This document shows positions 5,965-12,395 of a stretch of DNA of 12,395 bases, in pieces. Numbering within the stretch: position 1 is the stretch's first letter; each line of letters opens with the position of its first letter. A model generated the notes under the pieces. The model was given only the letters and a program-made list of their open reading frames with translations. It was not told the DNA's origin and made no database searches. Position numbers and translations under genes: made by a program. This stretch comes from Prevotella sp. UBA4268 (GTDB lineage: Bacteria; Bacteroidota; Bacteroidia; Bacteroidales; Bacteroidaceae). The stretch covers positions 1 to 12,395 of the forward strand of contig DGWC01000083.1 in the NCBI GenBank assembly GCA_002395135.1, written 5' to 3'.

Positions 5965-7218
5965 ATGAGCAAATACAGATATTTATTGTTTTGCTTTGCC
6001 GTCGCCGTTACTACATGGGCGGCGGGACAGGACATGCTGACTGAGCGCGTATACTGGATAGACAACGATATCGGTACCCTGAAGACGCTTGACCCGTCTG
6101 TGGCAACGGTAGATGTGTCGGGACTGGCAAGAGGAATTCATACTTTCACCATGCGAGTGAAGGATGACCAAGGGCGGTGGAGCGTGCCGGTGACAAAGTA
6201 TTTCGTCATTTCGCAGGTGAACCAGAAAGAAGCCAAGACGATTACTGAGCGCGAGTATTGGATTGACAACAACCTGTCCACGTGCGCCGCATTGGGAGAG
6301 TCGGTGGCCACGGTCGATATCTCTTCACTGGCGGTGGGTGTGCACTCGCTGACCATGCGCCTGAAAGACGATGTAGGACAATGGAGCGCAGCCGTAACCA
6401 AATACTTTATCAAGGCAAACAACTCTGAAGATGAGGTGAATACCATCGTGCGCTGCCTCTATTGGTTTGACGACAATATAAGTGATCCACAGGTGGTTGA
6501 TGTGGATGGCGCCACCGGAACCGTATCCGTGGATGTCGCTGGTTTAACTGCCGGCAAACACAACCTGTCATGGCGTGTGTGCGATGCCAAGGGGGCATGG
6601 AGCGATACCTTTGTGAGCGAAGACTTTATGCGCTATACGGTTCCTGCATCGGGAATAGGCACTTTCAGTGCTTCCACGGCCATGGCGCTGCCCGACGGAC
6701 TGACCGCACACTATACCACGACAACCAAGACCAGCGGTAGCAAGTTGTATGTGAACGTGGGCAACATCAGCGGAACCACCATACCAGCCGAAACGGGTGT
6801 GTTGCTGATGGGCGAGGGTGGTGTAACCTTCACGCTTGTGCGGAGTGTCGGCGATGTGACACCGCCTGAAGACAATACTCTGATGCCTGTTGTCCAGGCC
6901 ACACACGTAGCCCAGACCAGCGGCGAGTATACCAATTTCATGCTAAAAGACGGTCAGTTTGTGCGCATTGCCGCTGATCCGGAGAGTGTGAAAATGCCCG
7001 AAAACCGGGCTTATCTGCCTGTGCCGACAAGCGTTCTCGGTGAAAGTGCTTCGTCGAAGAGCATCTTGCTGATGTGGGACAACAGCGAACCGACGGGCAT
7101 CGATGGCATACAGCAGCGCGAAGAAGACGGCCGCAGGTATAACCTGAACGGTCAGCGCGTGGGCAGAGACTATAAGGGAATTGTTATCATGAACGGGAAG
7201 AAAGTGTTAAAGAAGTAG
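5965..7218 (+). CDS. Secreted repeat protein with Prevotella-type C-terminal tail
   Basis: 417 residues with a signal peptide (1-22, ending WAAGQD). Three tandem repeats of about 53-60 residues follow (about 27-80, 96-148, 163-223). Each has the pattern ER-YWIDN-(D/N)...(S)VATVD(V/I)S-L--G-H--TMR-KDD-G-WS--VTKYF. The third is the most diverged (CLYWFDDNI...HNLSWRVCDAKGAWS). The pattern looks like a small beta-sandwich that may bind ligands or partners (inference). Residues about 229-372 form a separate beta-rich domain (GIGTFSAS...LYVNVGNISGTTIPAETGVLLMG) of a kind often seen before the end of large Prevotella surface proteins. The last 25 residues (RYNLNGQRV...GIVIMNGKKVLKK) match the short C-terminal tail of those proteins, which resembles a type IX secretion sorting signal. 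The product is therefore probably exported to the cell surface. No enzymatic motif is visible. It lies directly after the beta-helix-like gene and is likely in the same transcript. Confidence 0.8.
   Translation: MSKYRYLLFCFAVAVTTWAAGQDMLTERVYWIDNDIGTLKTLDPSVATVDVSGLARGIHTFTMRVKDDQGRWSVPVTKYFVISQVNQKEAKTITEREYWIDNNLSTCAALGESVATVDISSLAVGVHSLTMRLKDDVGQWSAAVTKYFIKANNSEDEVNTIVRCLYWFDDNISDPQVVDVDGATGTVSVDVAGLTAGKHNLSWRVCDAKGAWSDTFVSEDFMRYTVPASGIGTFSASTAMALPDGLTAHYTTTTKTSGSKLYVNVGNISGTTIPAETGVLLMGEGGVTFTLVRSVGDVTPPEDNTLMPVVQATHVAQTSGEYTNFMLKDGQFVRIAADPESVKMPENRAYLPVPTSVLGESASSKSILLMWDNSEPTGIDGIQQREEDGRRYNLNGQRVGRDYKGIVIMNGKKVLKK
6043..6633 (+). repeat. Three tandem coding repeats in the secreted repeat protein
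   Basis: Units lie at about 6043-6204, 6250-6408 and 6451-6633. Units one and two share YWIDN, SVATVD, TMR-KDD and VTKYF almost unchanged, while unit three keeps only the tryptophan, glycine and aspartate framework. This points to an older duplication giving unit three and a newer one giving units one and two. Confidence 0.8.
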
Positions 7219-7222
7219 CAAC

Positions 7223-7378
7223 ATGGGCAATAATCAATATATAGAACCAGGTGTCAAAATGATATTTTTCAGCCATGATGCCGATTTGACAGTAAACAGC
7301 ATACTGATTAACCCCGCTGAAGAGGAACATCAGGACAAGGCTGAAGGCAAAAGATTTAGTGCTTGGGAAGACCTTTAA
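7223..7378 (+). CDS. Small hypothetical protein, 51 residues
   Basis: ATG 7223 to TAA 7376, starting 5 bases after the stop of the secreted repeat protein. The product begins MGNNQYIEPGVKMIFFSHDA and ends KRFSAWEDL. A Tyr-x-x-Pro element near the N-terminus, a hydrophobic stretch with a small-residue 'LTVNS' segment, and an aromatic plus Trp-acidic C-terminus (FSAWEDL) recall a group of very short Prevotella/Bacteroides proteins of unknown function that end similarly. That resemblance is from memory and unverified. There is no signal peptide and no cysteine. The tight spacing suggests translation from the same transcript as the two secreted proteins. It may be a real small gene or a chance frame; the ordered motifs and spacing favour a real one. 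Confidence 0.5.
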   Translation: MGNNQYIEPGVKMIFFSHDADLTVNSILINPAEEEHQDKAEGKRFSAWEDL

Positions 7379-7419
7379 TCATATATAAAGAAGTCTTCAC
7401 TGCAGACTGAATGAAGCAA

Positions 7420-9063
7420 TCAGAATGCAGTAGGTTGTGTGAATGAGAGGCGCTCGCCAGTCCGTGGATGGATAAGGGTGAGCGTCTCGGCATGCAGGTA
7501 GAGGCGGTCGGCGCGGTGCCCGTAGAGTTCGTCGCCGGCAATGGGCATGTTGAGGCCTTGCTGGTGGGCGCAGTGCACGCGCAGTTGGTGTGTGCGCCCT
7601 GTTGCCGGATGCAGCCTCACGCGCATTCTTCCCTTCTCCTCGCCGATGAACTCATATTCCGTTATGGCTTCTTTTCCGTGTTCGTGGTCAACCAACTGGC
7701 GCGGGCGGTTGTCGATGTCGGGGCGCAGGGGCAGCGCGATGGTGCCTTTTGTCGGTTTGCCAGAAGGAATGCCTTCGAGCAGGGCGATATAGGTTTTCTT
7801 CACTTGGTGGTTCAGAAACTCCTTTTGCAGTGTTTCGTGCGCTCCTTTTGTCTTTGCCACCACCATCAGTCCCGAGGTTTCCATGTCCAGACGGTGCATA
7901 ATCAGTGGGTTCACATCATCGTGCCATCGTCTGCGGAGCCGTGTTTCCAGTGACTGCCGCCTAATCTTTCCCGGCACGCTGGGCATGCCTGCTGGCTTAT
8001 TCACCACAGCGATGCAGTCGTCTTCATACACAATCAGTTCGTCCATGTCATACTCCCTGCCCTGGTCCATGGGGTTGGGCTCCACATGGAGGCCTTGCAT
8101 CATCCATGAAAGGATGGGCAGACATTTGCTGCGGCATGCCGGATAGTAGTTCAGATGGTGGCGAATCTCCGCCTTGGGCGATGCTCCCCACCAGAATTCA
8201 GCCATGCAAAGGGGCTGCAGATGGTGCTGATAGGCATATTGCAGCAGTTTGGGAGCACAGCAGTCGCCGCTGCCTGCCGGTGGAATCACTGCCTGCTGCT
8301 GTCCGTCAGCATTCTTTCCCGTGTTGAAAATCTGCATCAGATCCGTCTCTTCCCCTTGGGCATTGAGCATGCGATATTGGGCAAACAGCCAGCGTTGCAG
8401 TGCGTCGGAGTCGCGATGGCGCTCGTGTTTGAGTTGTTCTGTCTTGCTTTTCAGTGCCTCCTCCTTCTCTTTCCAGGGCTGCTCCAGTTCCTCACAGTGT
8501 TTCTTGATGCGCCGCATCTCGGCCTTCATGAACTGGCTTTCGCGCACGAGTGCCGCGTTCTCTTCGGGCGGAATGTTGTGCTGCAGTCGGCGCAGGTCGC
8601 GCATGGCCTTGGCCGTGCGCATCTTCTGCTCGTGTTGAGCAATGAGGCGGGCGATGGTGTCTTTCGTATTCAGATAGGCTTCATCCTGATACATGGCGGC
8701 GAGTTGCTCTTCCAGTTGGCCGATGAGGTGGTTCTTCTCGCTGATCAGTGCCTCGTGGGTCTTGAAATATCCGTCTGGTTGCTGCGCATCAAACACGGGC
8801 GGCACAAACCACGGCCAGTCGTTCCTGCCGGCCAGCAGTCCCGAATAGGCAGCGAGAAAGGCCAAGCCTTCACCGCTTCTCACCACCAGCACGCCAAGCA
8901 TCTTGCCTTTGTCGGCATCTTCTTTCAGCAGTGGCTGACTGGCAATATAGTCCCTCACCGCTGCTGCGGCTATCTTGCACAGCGGATGCGGTTCATAGCA
9001 GAAGGGATAGGTGAACAGCGCGGGCGGTTCCAGCGTGGTATGTATCGGATGAAGCCTGTCCAT
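7420..9063 (-). CDS. RluA-family RNA pseudouridine synthase with long N-terminal extension
   Basis: 547 residues. The C-terminal part (about 340-547) is a complete RluA-type pseudouridine synthase that converts uridine in rRNA or tRNA to pseudouridine. It has VVNKPAGMPSVPG (354-366), the catalytic HRLDMETSG (390-398, Asp393 as nucleophile), KTYIALLEG (423-431) and RTHQLRVH (490-497). The N-terminal 335 residues are an extension found in Bacteroidales members of the family: an FTYPFCYEPHPLCKIAA segment, a highly charged probable coiled coil (about 105-215), and a cysteine-bearing GSGDCCAPKLLQYA...CMAEFWWG region. A standard RluA is near 220-330 residues. The start at 9063 puts the gene 45 bases after blaR1 on the same strand with no promoter between, so it probably belongs to the blaI-blaR1 transcript. 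The exact RNA target cannot be read from sequence. Confidence 0.88.
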   Translation of the reverse strand: MDRLHPIHTTLEPPALFTYPFCYEPHPLCKIAAAAVRDYIASQPLLKEDADKGKMLGVLVVRSGEGLAFLAAYSGLLAGRNDWPWFVPPVFDAQQPDGYFKTHEALISEKNHLIGQLEEQLAAMYQDEAYLNTKDTIARLIAQHEQKMRTAKAMRDLRRLQHNIPPEENAALVRESQFMKAEMRRIKKHCEELEQPWKEKEEALKSKTEQLKHERHRDSDALQRWLFAQYRMLNAQGEETDLMQIFNTGKNADGQQQAVIPPAGSGDCCAPKLLQYAYQHHLQPLCMAEFWWGASPKAEIRHHLNYYPACRSKCLPILSWMMQGLHVEPNPMDQGREYDMDELIVYEDDCIAVVNKPAGMPSVPGKIRRQSLETRLRRRWHDDVNPLIMHRLDMETSGLMVVAKTKGAHETLQKEFLNHQVKKTYIALLEGIPSGKPTKGTIALPLRPDIDNRPRQLVDHEHGKEAITEYEFIGEEKGRMRVRLHPATGRTHQLRVHCAHQQGLNMPIAGDELYGHRADRLYLHAETLTLIHPRTGERLSFTQPTAF

Positions 9064-9108
9064 ATTTTTATTTCTGATTACTTCTTTTTAAGGACTCTCG
9101 GCCGGTTG

Positions 9109-10758
9109 TCAGGGATGTTGCGTGTTATCAGAACCATCCCCAGATACTGCTTTTTTCTTCGTGTTGACGATAATCACGCCGTTTTTCCCTTTTTCGCCGT
9201 AAGCCTTCGTGCTCTCTTTGTCTTTCAGAACGGTAATTCTTTCTATTTCTTCTGGTTTGATAGAAGAGAATGCGTCTGTCCCCATTTCCTTTTCGTCAAC
9301 GATAATCAGTGGAGGGTTCATGGATTTATCGGGATGTAAGATGATAGGTATCGCAATTGACTTCTTGGGGCTGGCGATAATCACTCCATTCTTGCCTCTC
9401 TCGCCGTAGGCACTTGTCGCCTCCTTGTATTTAAGCACTGTTACATTCGCAATGTCGCTCGGCTTGATGCTTAAGAATTGTTTGGGTTGCATTTCCTTGC
9501 CGTTTACGATGATGAGAGGCTTCTCCGGGGTGTTTTGCTTTTTCATCTGGGGTTGCTCCTCCTTGTTTCTGGTGATGACAATTACTACTCCGTTCTTTCC
9601 CTTCTCACCGTATGCATTGAGTGCCTCCTCGCCTTTGAGTACGGTAATCGATTCTATTTCAGACGGGTTGATGCTGTTAAACTGTTTTGTGTCAGTTTCT
9701 TTCCCGTCAATGATGTAAAGAATGTCACGTAAGATGTGCCTCTGTTGGATTACCATGTTTTGTTTGGCGGTGTCGTTGGCGACAGCCATCGGCTTTGCTT
9801 TCTTCGCGATGGGGGCTGCCTCTTCGGTCAGCGGAGCCGGTGCGGGTGATGGCTGCATCTGGTTTGTTGTCGTTTTTTCCGTTCCCACCACTTGGTAGTC
9901 AACCACCGTACGTGCGCTGACAGCCAGCGAAACGGCAGCGATGGGGAGTATATAGAGTGCTTTCAGCCAGTTCATTCGGCTGGATTTCTTTTTGAGCATC
10001 ATGTTGATTCTGTTTTTAAGGGTACTGTGAGTAATGCTGTTCACCACGGAGTACCCGCCGCAGCCGACAGCCTTTTTGATAAGCAGATATTGATATTGAC
10101 GTGCATTGATGCCTTGAGAGAGTACCGCTGCATCGGCTTCATACTCGTGAATGGTGCGCAAGTCGCTGCGCAACAGCCACAATGCGGGGTTGAACCATTG
10201 CAGCGCGGTGAGCAAATCCACAAACAGAACGTCCCACGAGTGGTGGTATCTGACGTGTGCCTGTTCGTGGGCAAGAACAGCCGCGTCGTGTTCTGCATAG
10301 TCGTTTCGGCTTAAAACGATGTAGTGCATCCAACTGAACGGCGCTGTTTCCCTGTCGGTCACGGCAATGGTGGTGCCGTTTCCCTGGGGATGGAGTTCGC
10401 TTTGGCGAATCAGTCTGACCACTTTATAGACAGCAAAGAGCATCTTGCCGAGCATCAGGGTGAACCCTGCGACAAACACCATGGCGGCAATCGTCGGCCA
10501 AAGCGGTTGTGCTTCTGCCTCGGCTGTTGCAGTTTCCATGGCGAGAGCGGGCCATTGTGCCTCCGCAGCATTTACCACTATCGTCTCTCGGAAGGTGATT
10601 ACGCATAGCGGAAGCACCCATGAGAGCGCAGCCGTGAACAGCAGCACCGCGCGATTCAGGCGATGCAGCGTCTCACGGGCGAGCAAAAGCCGGAAGAACA
10701 GGTAGAACACGGCGATGAGCAGTGCCACCTTGATGTCGTATAACAAGAATGCTGTCAT
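9109..10758 (-). CDS. BlaR1-like M56 membrane metallopeptidase with three TonB-plug-like periplasmic repeats
   Basis: 549 residues. Three N-terminal membrane helices (about 4-26, 38-57, 90-113) lead to a cytoplasmic M56 zinc-peptidase domain with HEQAH (164-168) and a downstream HEYEAD (204-209) supplying the third zinc ligand. A fourth helix (about 266-282) carries the chain to the periplasm. In the BlaR1/MecR1 scheme this protease, when a signal is sensed outside, leads to cleavage of the BlaI repressor. Classical BlaR1 senses beta-lactams with a penicillin-binding domain of about 250 residues. Here there is none (no SxxK-SxN-KTG set). Instead, a proline-rich linker (about 300-325) is followed by three copies of a motif of about 50 residues at about 346-397, 414-463 and 483-534. 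The consensus is (I/L)I(V/I)(D/N)GKE...SI-P-(D/E)I--(I/V)TVLK--E---AYGE-GKNGVIIV, close to the plug of SusC/TonB-dependent receptors. Its start overlaps the blaI stop (ATGA), implying translational coupling. Confidence 0.88.
   Translation of the reverse strand: MTAFLLYDIKVALLIAVFYLFFRLLLARETLHRLNRAVLLFTAALSWVLPLCVITFRETIVVNAAEAQWPALAMETATAEAEAQPLWPTIAAMVFVAGFTLMLGKMLFAVYKVVRLIRQSELHPQGNGTTIAVTDRETAPFSWMHYIVLSRNDYAEHDAAVLAHEQAHVRYHHSWDVLFVDLLTALQWFNPALWLLRSDLRTIHEYEADAAVLSQGINARQYQYLLIKKAVGCGGYSVVNSITHSTLKNRINMMLKKKSSRMNWLKALYILPIAAVSLAVSARTVVDYQVVGTEKTTTNQMQPSPAPAPLTEEAAPIAKKAKPMAVANDTAKQNMVIQQRHILRDILYIIDGKETDTKQFNSINPSEIESITVLKGEEALNAYGEKGKNGVVIVITRNKEEQPQMKKQNTPEKPLIIVNGKEMQPKQFLSIKPSDIANVTVLKYKEATSAYGERGKNGVIIASPKKSIAIPIILHPDKSMNPPLIIVDEKEMGTDAFSSIKPEEIERITVLKDKESTKAYGEKGKNGVIIVNTKKKAVSGDGSDNTQHP
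9157..9723 (-). repeat. Three tandem plug-like coding repeats in the BlaR1-like protein
   Basis: The units run, in reading order, at about 9723-9568, 9519-9370 and 9312-9157. Each encodes AYGE(K/R)GKNGV(I/V)I preceded by (I/V)TVLK, separated by linkers of about 16-20 residues rich in Lys, Pro and Gln. Protein similarity between units is higher than expected for an old triplication, so the array may have expanded recently. Confidence 0.8.
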
Positions 10759-11114
10759 GCTCCCTTTTCTATTTTTTCAATCAGTTCGCGCAGTTCTTCC
10801 ACGGAAATCTTCTCTTCTTTGACGAACGAAGACACTGCGTTGAGATACGATCCGTTGAAATAGTTACTGATAATGCCTGCCAGCGAGTTGCGGCCATATT
10901 CCTTTTCGGTCACGGTGGGGAAATACTGGTATGAATTGCCATACTGCTTATGGTCCAGGAATCCGTTCTTTTCCAGGATTCTCACCAGGGTAGACAGTGT
11001 GTTGAAGTGCGGACGCGGCTCGTCATACTGCTCTTGCAGTTCGCGCACGAACATCGGACCATTCTTCCAATACAAGTCCATGATTTCCTTTTCCTTGTTT
11101 GTCAGTTTCTTCAT
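10755..11114 (-). CDS. blaI: BlaI/MecI-family transcriptional repressor
   Basis: 119 residues, the usual length for BlaI/MecI (about 120-126). The N-terminal winged helix (about 1-70) has the family pattern NKEKEIMDLYWKNGPMFVREL, then the recognition helix and wing (RPHFNTLSTLVRILEKNGFL, then YQYFPTV). The C-terminal part (about 75-119, YFNGSYLNAVSSFVKEEKI...LIEKIEKG) is the dimerisation helix region that BlaR1-type proteases inactivate. The ATG at 11114 is preferred over an upstream in-frame ATG at 11168 because it begins exactly at the conserved MKKLT(N/K)KE and follows an A-rich AAGAAAAA stretch. Two palindromes at 11183-11224 upstream are its likely operators, giving autorepression. It is followed by the blaR1-like gene with a 4-base overlap. 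Confidence 0.92.
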   Translation of the reverse strand: MKKLTNKEKEIMDLYWKNGPMFVRELQEQYDEPRPHFNTLSTLVRILEKNGFLDHKQYGNSYQYFPTVTEKEYGRNSLAGIISNYFNGSYLNAVSSFVKEEKISVEELRELIEKIEKGA

Positions 11115-11178
11115 TTTTCTTTTTTCTTTATCACTGGTTTGCTTAACCATCAATGCTTGTCGTGTCAATATCTGATTG

Positions 11179-11210
11179 CAAAGTAACTAAAAATATTAGT
11201 TACATCCAAC
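11179..11210 (-). promoter_or_regulatory. Promoter of the blaI-blaR1-rluA cluster
   Basis: On the minus strand GTTG (11210-11207), a 20-base spacer and TTACTTTG (11186-11179) fit the Bacteroidales -33/-7 pattern with one mismatch in each box. Transcription would start near 11172 and leave a leader of about 58 bases before the blaI ATG at 11114. Both boxes are overlapped by the two palindromes described separately. Confidence 0.6.
11183..11203. promoter_or_regulatory. BlaI-type operator 1 (overlaps the -7 box)
   Basis: GTAACTAA-AAATA-TTAGTTAC is a perfect inverted repeat with 8-bp arms. It covers part of the -7 box, so a bound repressor dimer would block polymerase. The arm sequence differs from the staphylococcal TACA/TGTA operator but has the same overall form. 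Confidence 0.75.
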
Positions 11211-11224
11211 TAAATGTTTTAGTT
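11208..11224. promoter_or_regulatory. BlaI-type operator 2 (overlaps the -33 box)
   Basis: AACTAAA-TGT-TTTAGTT is a perfect inverted repeat with 7-bp arms sharing AACTAA/TTAGTT with operator 1. The two centres are about 23 bp apart, close to two helical turns, so two repressor dimers could sit on the same face of the DNA. No third good copy is seen. Confidence 0.75.
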
Positions 11225-11319
11225 ATTAAAGAAAATTAATTAGTTCACGTATTGATTTAACGTTTGTTTTCTTCCCGTAAATCATGAAAGTATCCTTTTG
11301 ATGTTCAAATATAATACAA

Positions 11320-11349
11320 AAAAAGGACACGCCATAACGTGTCCTTTTT
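11320..11349 (-). terminator. Intrinsic terminator of the outer-membrane protein gene
   Basis: A perfect 12-bp stem, AAAAAGGACACG (11320-11331) with CGTGTCCTTTTT (11338-11349), has the 6-base loop CCATAA. On the minus strand it is followed by a T-tract (complement of 11318-11324), and it starts about 23 bases after the stop of the gene. It also separates that gene from the blaI promoter. Confidence 0.85.
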
Positions 11350-11372
11350 GATATGCTTGGTTTTCAATAAAA

Positions 11373-11945
11373 CTATTTCAGACTGAATTTGTAGCCTACT
11401 CCAAGTTGGAAAGTAATGTTCTTGCTGTCAAACTCTTTGCCCTTGAAAGTCTTTGTCAGACCGAGGGTGTAGCGTGCATCAACGCAAACACGGCCAAAGT
11501 CGTATGACAGACCAAAAGGAACAGACAAGTCGAATGTGTTCACTCCTTCGTCAATTTTAACTGAACTTTTAGAACTACTCATACTGGAAGACACCTTGAA
11601 TCCTGGCTGCAAACCGGCTTTCAGTGCCAGACCTTTCCATACATAGAAATTAGCCATGATGGGAACGTTCAGATAATCCAACTTCCATGTAATGTCGAGA
11701 TCCTTTAATTCTGCACCTTCCTGAGCATAGAACAAACCTGCTGACAGTCCAAAAGAAGGACTTACATAATACTCTGCCTCTGCACCTGCAGCCAAGCCAA
11801 CACGTGCCTCTGTATCAGAAGTGTTGTTAAAGTCGGCAGCAACTATACTCAAACGCGGTTGCAGAGTAATTGCTCCAGTTTCACGCTGAGCAAAAGTACT
11901 TGTTGAAACCATCATGACGATGGCCATAAGCAAAAATTTCTTCAT
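11373..11945 (-). CDS. Small outer-membrane beta-barrel protein (porin-family / OMP_b-brl type)
   Basis: 190 residues from ATG 11945. The signal peptide MKKFLLMAIVMMVSTSTFAQ is cleaved before or at Q-R. The rest alternates beta-strands with aromatic ends and short turns (AEAEYYVSPSFGLSAGLFYAQEG, LDYLNVPIMANFYVWKGLALKAG, FDLSVPFGLSYDFGRVCVDARYTLG) and closes with FQLGVGYKFSLK. This fits an 8-strand beta-barrel of the family common in Bacteroidetes. Each strand pair recalls the 'LNIPI..K.Y...G' motif of this group. A longer frame reaches 12026, but that would put the promoter inside the gene and bury the signal peptide, so 11945 was chosen (11951, two codons earlier, is also possible). It sits in the outer membrane; its function is unknown. 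It is a single-gene unit with its own promoter and terminator. Confidence 0.85.
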   Translation of the reverse strand: MKKFLLMAIVMMVSTSTFAQRETGAITLQPRLSIVAADFNNTSDTEARVGLAAGAEAEYYVSPSFGLSAGLFYAQEGAELKDLDITWKLDYLNVPIMANFYVWKGLALKAGLQPGFKVSSSMSSSKSSVKIDEGVNTFDLSVPFGLSYDFGRVCVDARYTLGLTKTFKGKEFDSKNITFQLGVGYKFSLK

Positions 11946-12000
11946 AGTCATTCTGTTTTTAATGAATAATAAAAACACTCTTTTTATGTGTATCTGCTTG

Positions 12001-12032
12001 CAAAGATAACTCTTTTTATCATTCATTCCAAA
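12001..12032 (-). promoter_or_regulatory. Promoter of the outer-membrane protein gene
   Basis: On the minus strand TTTG (12032-12029), a 20-base spacer and TATCTTTG (12008-12001) match the Bacteroidales consensus exactly. The predicted start near 11994 gives a leader of about 50 bases and supports the ATG at 11945. Confidence 0.8.
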
Positions 12033-12040
12033 TAATTATA

Positions 12041-12079
12041 AAAAAAATAAGGATGCAGCCCTTAGGTCGCATCCTTATT
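12041..12079 (-). terminator. Intrinsic terminator of the enolase gene
   Basis: The 11-bp stem AATAAGGATGC (12046-12056) and GCATCCTTATT (12069-12079) has a 12-base loop. Read on the minus strand it runs into a T-tract (complement of the A-run at 12041-12047). It lies about 24 bases after the enolase stop. Confidence 0.85.
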
Positions 12080-12102
12080 GATAATAATCAAGTATTCCTA
12101 TT

Positions 12103-12395
<293 letters not shown>

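Noticed and set aside
7395..7419. Weak hairpin AGTCT...AGACT between the convergent small ORF and the pseudouridine synthase gene
   Set aside because: A 5-bp stem without a T-tract on either strand; not credible as a terminator.
8155..9339. A 394-codon plus-strand frame across the pseudouridine synthase gene
   Set aside because: It spans two minus-strand genes with strong family motifs and shows no family resemblance of its own.
11225..11317. AT-rich stretch right of the blaI operators, checked for a rightward promoter, small RNA or third operator
   Set aside because: TTAATTAGTT resembles half an operator only. No paired arm, no -33/-7 pair with a downstream gene, and no stable fold was seen.

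Overview
The window looks like chromosome from a member of the order Bacteroidales, most likely Prevotella or a close relative (inference). Four signs support this. Promoters match the Bacteroidales form TTTG-N20-TAnnTTTG. Several signal peptides end in A-Q. One secreted protein ends in the Prevotella-style tail YNLNGQRV...GIVIMNGKKVLKK. Several proteins belong to families typical of this group (M56/BlaR1 with plug-like repeats, an RluA enzyme with a long N-terminal extension, a membrane-bound AraC regulator).

Left edge (1-1130): a decayed patch. A zinc-ribbon/flavin-reductase-like gene is cut by the window edge and broken by a one-base frameshift. It overlaps the first third of a GNAT acetyltransferase, which stops abruptly at a REP-like palindrome (about 849-875). 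Behind the palindrome, on the minus strand, is a remnant that resembles the C-terminus of a REP-associated (Y1/IS200-type) transposase.

Centre left (1100-7380, plus strand): an intact YidE/AspT-type transporter with a good promoter. It is followed by an unusual one-component regulator with a periplasmic kelch-like domain, one membrane helix and a cytoplasmic AraC DNA-binding domain. Next come two secreted proteins, one with beta-helix character and one with three tandem repeats of about 55 residues plus a Prevotella-type C-terminal tail. A 51-residue ORF ends the set. Between the regulator and the first secreted protein lie a terminator-like inverted repeat, two 14-bp direct repeats spaced exactly 21 bp apart, and a good -7 box without a good -33 box. 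This is the arrangement expected of an AraC-activated promoter. My hypothesis is that the kelch-AraC protein senses a periplasmic or envelope ligand and switches on the secreted proteins.

Centre right (7420-11224, minus strand): a blaI-blaR1-rluA cluster read right to left. Two BlaI-type palindromes overlap the -7 and -33 boxes of its promoter. The BlaR1 homologue has no penicillin-binding sensor. Its periplasmic tail instead carries three copies of a motif resembling the TonB-dependent receptor plug. The last gene is an RluA-family pseudouridine synthase with a coiled-coil N-terminal extension.

Right edge (11320-12395, minus strand): a small outer-membrane beta-barrel protein with its own promoter and terminator, then the 3' end of enolase with its terminator.
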